A stretch of DNA of 64,000 nucleotides from Kandleria vitulina DSM 20405 (lineage in GTDB: Bacteria > Bacillota_I > Bacilli_A > Erysipelotrichales > Coprobacillaceae): assembly GCF_000702065.1 (NCBI RefSeq), contig NZ_KL370857.1:111122-175121 (forward strand), written 5' to 3'. Under the pieces are notes generated by a model that was given only the letters and a program-made list of their open reading frames with translations, ran no database searches and was not told where the DNA came from. The translations under genes were made by a program, and so were the position numbers. Numbering within the stretch: the stretch's first letter is position 1; each line of letters begins with the position of its first letter. Positions 61,196-64,000 of this stretch are shown here, piece after piece.

Positions 61196-62638
61196 ATGAA
61201 AAAGGGAATTATATGTGCATTAGCACTTATCTTGACTTTGTCGTTATCTTTTAGACAAGTAGCGGCAGCAGAAAATGTTAATACGATCTTAAACGCGGTT
61301 GCTAAAGTGCAATCGTTCTATAAGAAGCAGAAAGTCTTATCAAGCAGTGATGAAATCATTGCGGTAGAATCAATTGGATTAGAAGCAGAAAATGCACCTT
61401 TTACTTTAGATAAGGATTATGAAGAAAGCTTAAAGTCTTTGGATACTACCTATGATGAAGACAAAAAGAGTGGTAATTTAACAAAGGGTATTATCGCCTT
61501 AACATTATTAGGGGAAGATCCTGCTAATTATTATGGAAAAAATTACGTGAAGAAATTAGAAGGATTAATTTCAAGCAACGGTTACTTTGATGGAAAAGAA
61601 ATTGCTCCTAATTATGAAATATATGTATTAATGGCATTAGAAGCAGTTAATTCACCTAAGGTGAAAATTGTTTCAAATGATTTAGCTTCAAAACAGAGAC
61701 AAAATGGTGCTTTCTATTATGTCTATAATGGAATTGTGGAAGATGATTCTACAACAGGATGGGCTTATGAAGCATTATCATTAGCTGATGCTTCAGCTTA
61801 TCGTACACAGTTGATTAAAGCTGTAACATATTTAAAATCAGGATTAAAAGAAGATGGTTCTTTTGATCATACAGGATGGGGTGGAAGCCCAGATACATCT
61901 GCAGCTGTATTAGAAGCGTTGTTTATTCATAATAAAAATGAAGTCTTATCAACAAACAATAAGTCTGTTTCTTACTTGTTAAACTATCAGTTAAAAGATG
62001 GATCATTTAAATCCAACTATTCTAATGGAGAAACTGATCCTTATACAACAGTAAGTGGGGCTAGAGCCTTAGGTACATATAAATTTGGTTCTGTCATTAA
62101 TGATGCAAGAAAAGAATATTTTGCAACAAAAGCTGCTCGTAAACTTTCAAAAAGCAATGTGACTTTATCTAAGAAAAGTTTTGTTTATAATGGCAAGGTG
62201 AAAAAGCCAACTGTAAAAGTGACTTACAATGGAAAGACTTTAATTAACAATAAAGATTACAAATTAACACTTAAAAAGAGTAAAGCTATCGGGATCTATA
62301 AAGCTACCATCAAAGGATTAGGAGACTACAGTGGAACTGTAAAGGTAAACTACACAATTCATCCAAGCAAAGTGAAAGTGAAATCTATTAAAGTATATAG
62401 AACACTATTTAAAGTAAAACTAAAGAAAGCTAAAGGGAATGTAAAATACCAGATTGCTTATAAGAAAGCATCTTCTAAGAAATGGAGATATAAGAAAACA
62501 AAAGCTTTATCTCAAAAAGTAAAAAAACTTGATCTTGGTTCTAAATATCAGGTAAAAGTTAGAGCATATAAAACAGTAAAGAAAAAGACCATCTATGGTA
62601 AATGGTCAAAAGAAAAGAGCGTGAAGCTTAAAGCATGA
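61196..62638 (+). CDS. Secreted alpha/alpha-toroid protein with Ig-like and Fn3-like tail (transcobalamin-like N-half candidate)
   Basis: 480 residues. Signal peptide 1-25 (MKKGIICALALILTLSLSF, cut after AAA). Residues about 30-315 hold repeats of the prenyltransferase/terpenoid cyclase type: QNGAFYYVYNG, TGWAYEALSLADA, LKEDGSFDHTGW, LKDGSFKSNYSN, TTVSGARALGTY. This toroid fold is also that of the transcobalamin alpha-domain. Then one Ig-like module (VTLSKKSFVYNGKVKKPTV) and one Fn3-like module, both very lysine-rich. No LPXTG or lipobox. It starts on the base after the metH stop, and the next gene overlaps by 4. Confidence 0.75.
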   Translation: MKKGIICALALILTLSLSFRQVAAAENVNTILNAVAKVQSFYKKQKVLSSSDEIIAVESIGLEAENAPFTLDKDYEESLKSLDTTYDEDKKSGNLTKGIIALTLLGEDPANYYGKNYVKKLEGLISSNGYFDGKEIAPNYEIYVLMALEAVNSPKVKIVSNDLASKQRQNGAFYYVYNGIVEDDSTTGWAYEALSLADASAYRTQLIKAVTYLKSGLKEDGSFDHTGWGGSPDTSAAVLEALFIHNKNEVLSTNNKSVSYLLNYQLKDGSFKSNYSNGETDPYTTVSGARALGTYKFGSVINDARKEYFATKAARKLSKSNVTLSKKSFVYNGKVKKPTVKVTYNGKTLINNKDYKLTLKKSKAIGIYKATIKGLGDYSGTVKVNYTIHPSKVKVKSIKVYRTLFKVKLKKAKGNVKYQIAYKKASSKKWRYKKTKALSQKVKKLDLGSKYQVKVRAYKTVKKKTIYGKWSKEKSVKLKA

Positions 62639-63219
62639 AAAAATTAATTGTTGTCATTGGAATAGTACTCACATTAATAACACCTGTTCATGCAAAAAGT
62701 GCGGGTATTTCTAGTCAATCAAAAACAATTTTTATTGGATCATCATTTACATTATCGTTAAAGAATACTAAAAAGAAAGTCTCTATTGCCTATGCAAAAG
62801 GGTATGCGAGCGTTAGACGTCTATCTAAGACATCGTTCAGGGTTACTGGAAAGAAAGCTGGTAAAACAACTATTTCTTTAAAGCTTAAAAAGAAGACATA
62901 TAAATGTCGTTTAAAAATTAATGACTTCGTTTATTTTAAAGCAGTAGGCGTAAGAAAAACATTTATAAACAAGAAAGTAAAGTTTGTAAAAGGAGATACA
63001 GCCTATACATTACTTCAGAAGTCAAATCTTTCAATAAAAAAGACTGGTTTTGGTAAGTTTGTTTATGTCACAACAATCAATGGATTAAGAGAAAAACAGC
63101 ATGGTCCTGCTTCAGGGTGGACTTATCGTGTAAATGGCAAACTGCCAAATGTAAGTTCTGCTGTTTATAAGCTTAAAGCTAAAGATCACTTGGAGTGGCG
63201 TTATGTCAACTACAATTAA
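62635..63219 (+). CDS. Secreted DUF4430-domain protein (transcobalamin beta-domain-like)
   Basis: 194 residues. Signal peptide MKKLIVVIGIVLTLITPVHA, then a Big2-like Ig module (SKTIFIGSSFTLSL...GKKAGKTTISLKL), then DUF4430 from about residue 105: AYTLLQKSNLSIKKTGFG, TINGLREKQHGPASGWTYRVNGKLPN, and LKAKDHLEWRYVNYN. Pfam relates DUF4430 to the C-terminal domain of intrinsic factor and transcobalamin. It overlaps the preceding gene by 4 bases and the S component by 17. A role in binding corrinoid at the cell surface is inferred. Confidence 0.78.
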   Translation: MKKLIVVIGIVLTLITPVHAKSAGISSQSKTIFIGSSFTLSLKNTKKKVSIAYAKGYASVRRLSKTSFRVTGKKAGKTTISLKLKKKTYKCRLKINDFVYFKAVGVRKTFINKKVKFVKGDTAYTLLQKSNLSIKKTGFGKFVYVTTINGLREKQHGPASGWTYRVNGKLPNVSSAVYKLKAKDHLEWRYVNYN

Positions 63220-63742
63220 GTTTCCACCAGCCAAGGAAATAGCGCTCATTGGTATTTTAGCGGCATTGAATATTACTTCCCGCATATACCTTCAGTTTTT
63301 ACCTAATATAAAGCCGGTAACTTCAATTATTATCATTTCTGTGCTGCTTTTTGGCCTTTCATTTGGCATAAAGCTCACTTTCGTCACAACAATTGTTTCA
63401 AATGTATTCTTAGGAATGGGATTGTGGACGGTATTCCAGATTCTCGCCTGGGTTGTGATCTGCTTATTGAGTGAAGCAGTGAAACGATTGTTCCTACTAA
63501 AGAAAAAATCACCACCATTACTTTTTATGGCTATCTTTTCATCCCTGATGGGATACGTCTTTGGCTTTGTCGTATCATTTGAACAGCTCTGTTACGGCGG
63601 GTGGGGATTGTTTCTTCCTTATTGGATTGCAGGCTTAACTTTTGACACATTACATGCCGGAGGAAACTTTTTCTTCTATCTTATCTGTTCACCTATTCTA
63701 ATGAAAGTCTTCAAGATAGAAGCAAAAAAACTTGCAAAGTAG
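63203..63742 (+). CDS. ECF transporter S component, probable cobalamin type
   Basis: 179 residues with five or six membrane helices: AKEIALIGILAALNITSRIYLQFLPNIKPVTSIIIISV, LLFGLSFGIKLTF, TIVSNVFLGMGLWTVFQILAW, and a C-terminal GGNFFFYLICSPIL. The pattern (N-terminal helix, GMGLWTVFQILAW loop) fits S components of the cobalamin/cobamide-precursor type found with DUF4430 proteins, but the assignment rests mostly on the operon. It overlaps the DUF4430 gene by 17 bases, with GGAGTGG before the ATG. Shared EcfAA'T subunits must be encoded elsewhere. Confidence 0.82.
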   Translation: MSTTIKFPPAKEIALIGILAALNITSRIYLQFLPNIKPVTSIIIISVLLFGLSFGIKLTFVTTIVSNVFLGMGLWTVFQILAWVVICLLSEAVKRLFLLKKKSPPLLFMAIFSSLMGYVFGFVVSFEQLCYGGWGLFLPYWIAGLTFDTLHAGGNFFFYLICSPILMKVFKIEAKKLAK

Positions 63743-63743
63743 T

Positions 63744-63777
63744 AAAACTGCGAAGGAAATATCCTTCGCAGTTTTTT
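63744..63777 (+). terminator. Terminator of the methionine/cobalamin operon
   Basis: AAAACTGCGAAGGA and TCCTTCGCAGTTTT pair over 14 bp around AATA, followed by a T run. Confidence 0.88.
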
Positions 63778-63793
63778 GTAAAACAATAAAACC

Positions 63794-63808
63794 CACAGCT
63801 ATGCTGTG
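63794..63808 (+). repeat. IS200-type left-end hairpin
   Basis: CACAGC and GCTGTG around TAT; such subterminal palindromes are recognised by Y1 transposases as single-stranded DNA. Confidence 0.7.
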
Positions 63809-63844
63809 AGGTTGTTTTAAGACTTCAGTGAAGTGGTAAAGGTA

Positions 63845-63874
63845 TTGTAAATGATAAAATCCCCTCTGTATAAT
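63845..63874 (+). promoter_or_regulatory. Promoter of the IS200 transposase gene
   Basis: TTGTAA (63845-63850), 18-base spacer, TATAAT (63869-63874). RNA would start near 63881, after the first arm of the hairpin described next. Confidence 0.65.
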
Positions 63875-63922
63875 GATTGTGCGGTCTGCCAACTGCGCAA
63901 TTGAATACAGGAGGGATTTTAT
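63854..63922 (+). promoter_or_regulatory. Inverted repeat hiding the transposase ribosome site
   Basis: Bases 63854-63871 pair with 63905-63922 at 16 of 18 positions. The second arm holds GGAGGG and the first bases of the ATG, so read-through RNA would fold the start away. Known for IS200 in enterobacteria. An inner stem (ATTGTGCGGT with ACTGCGCAAT) lies between. Confidence 0.75.
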
Positions 63923-64000
63923 GTCATATACAGATGACTTACATAGTTTATCACATACAAAATGGAATTGTAAATATCATGTGGTGTTTGCCCCTAAATA
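63921..64000 (+). CDS. tnpA: IS200-type Y1 transposase TnpA (3' part beyond window)
   Basis: The first 26 residues begin MSYTDDLHSLSHTKWNCKYH and continue HVVFAPKY, the diagnostic N-terminus of IS200 TnpA, a Y1 HUH single-strand transposase. The catalytic HUH and tyrosine lie outside the window. GGAGGG precedes the ATG but is sequestered in read-through transcripts. No evidence for tnpB on this side. Confidence 0.88.
   Translation, partial: MSYTDDLHSLSHTKWNCKYHVVFAPK

Larger units (their letters stand above)
63780..64000 (+). mobile_element. IS200/IS605-family element, left part (cut by the window edge)
   Basis: Begins just after the operon terminator. The left-end hairpin is CACAGC-TAT-GCTGTG (63794-63808), extended by outer pairing of AAAACAA with TTGTTTT. 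It is followed by a promoter, the leader and the start of a TnpA transposase. No terminal inverted repeats or target duplications are expected for this family. The exact left boundary cannot be set. Confidence 0.82.

Noticed and set aside
1..64000. CRISPR array, prophage or defence island
   Set aside because: No regularly spaced repeats, integrase, phage structural or restriction genes were found; the WYL regulator has no defence neighbours.

Overview
The window is low-GC DNA from a Gram-positive bacterium. Dense gene packing, strong AGGAGG-type ribosome sites, AddAB recombination helicase-nuclease, HPr, CcpA-type cre sites, DegV, DUF1836, YwlG, TypA, U-tract terminators and tandem TPP riboswitches all point to Bacillota. 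The protein style suggests an anaerobic gut member of the Erysipelotrichia/Coprobacillaceae, but that placement is inference. No prophage, CRISPR array or rRNA was seen. Three tRNA genes are present (Thr-CGT, Gln-CTG, Glu-CTC).

Layout. 1-4.3 kb: end of a branched-chain amino acid ABC operon (livHMGF), a ZIP metal transporter and MscL. 4.3-8.1 kb: two TPP riboswitches in tandem, each with its own terminator, ahead of a thiazole-only operon thiS-thiF-thiG-thiH-tenI. 8.1-14.7 kb: small acidic protein, tRNA-Thr, a gene-free stretch with an orphan terminator and candidate small RNA, ROK kinase, O-antigen-ligase-like protein, exonuclease, RNA methyltransferase, lipid kinase, LysR regulator. 14.8-24.7 kb: a heterodimeric ABC exporter, an Spx/ArsC-like protein and addBA. 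24.8-35.3 kb: polysaccharide deacetylase, DUF1836, DegV, CutC, TypA, membrane proteins, a three-gene unit with a leader-like 71-residue peptide and an amidase, HPr, an ECF S component and YwlG. 35.3-48.6 kb: a 40-residue membrane peptide, WYL regulator, HD protein, YbaK, GalE, phosphoglucomutase, CapA-like protein, RNA-modifying enzymes, Sel1 protein and a PatB-type lyase. 48.6-57.2 kb: aldolase, Rrf2-cysK, gltX with tRNA-Gln and tRNA-Glu, MurA, L31, WalJ-RlmH and a tandemly duplicated small membrane gene. 57.2-63.7 kb: a methionine/cobalamin operon. 63.78 kb to the end: the start of an IS200-type element.

The most interesting unit is 57.3-63.7 kb. MetF, a free-standing MetH reactivation domain and a B12-dependent MetH lacking that domain are followed, with 0-17 base overlaps, by two secreted proteins and an ECF S component. 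The first secreted protein carries an alpha/alpha-toroid-like region and the second ends in a DUF4430 domain; together these are the two halves of animal transcobalamin and intrinsic factor. The arrangement suggests a surface corrinoid-capture module feeding an ECF transporter and co-expressed with the B12-consuming enzyme. A perfect 8+1+8 palindrome lies at the promoter of this operon.

Other points: candidate cre boxes just upstream of the ptsH and phosphoglucomutase promoters; a convergent gene pair whose two stop codons share one hairpin loop; gltX beside genes for both tRNAs that a non-discriminating GluRS would charge; and an IS200 leader in which only read-through transcripts would carry the arm that hides the transposase start.
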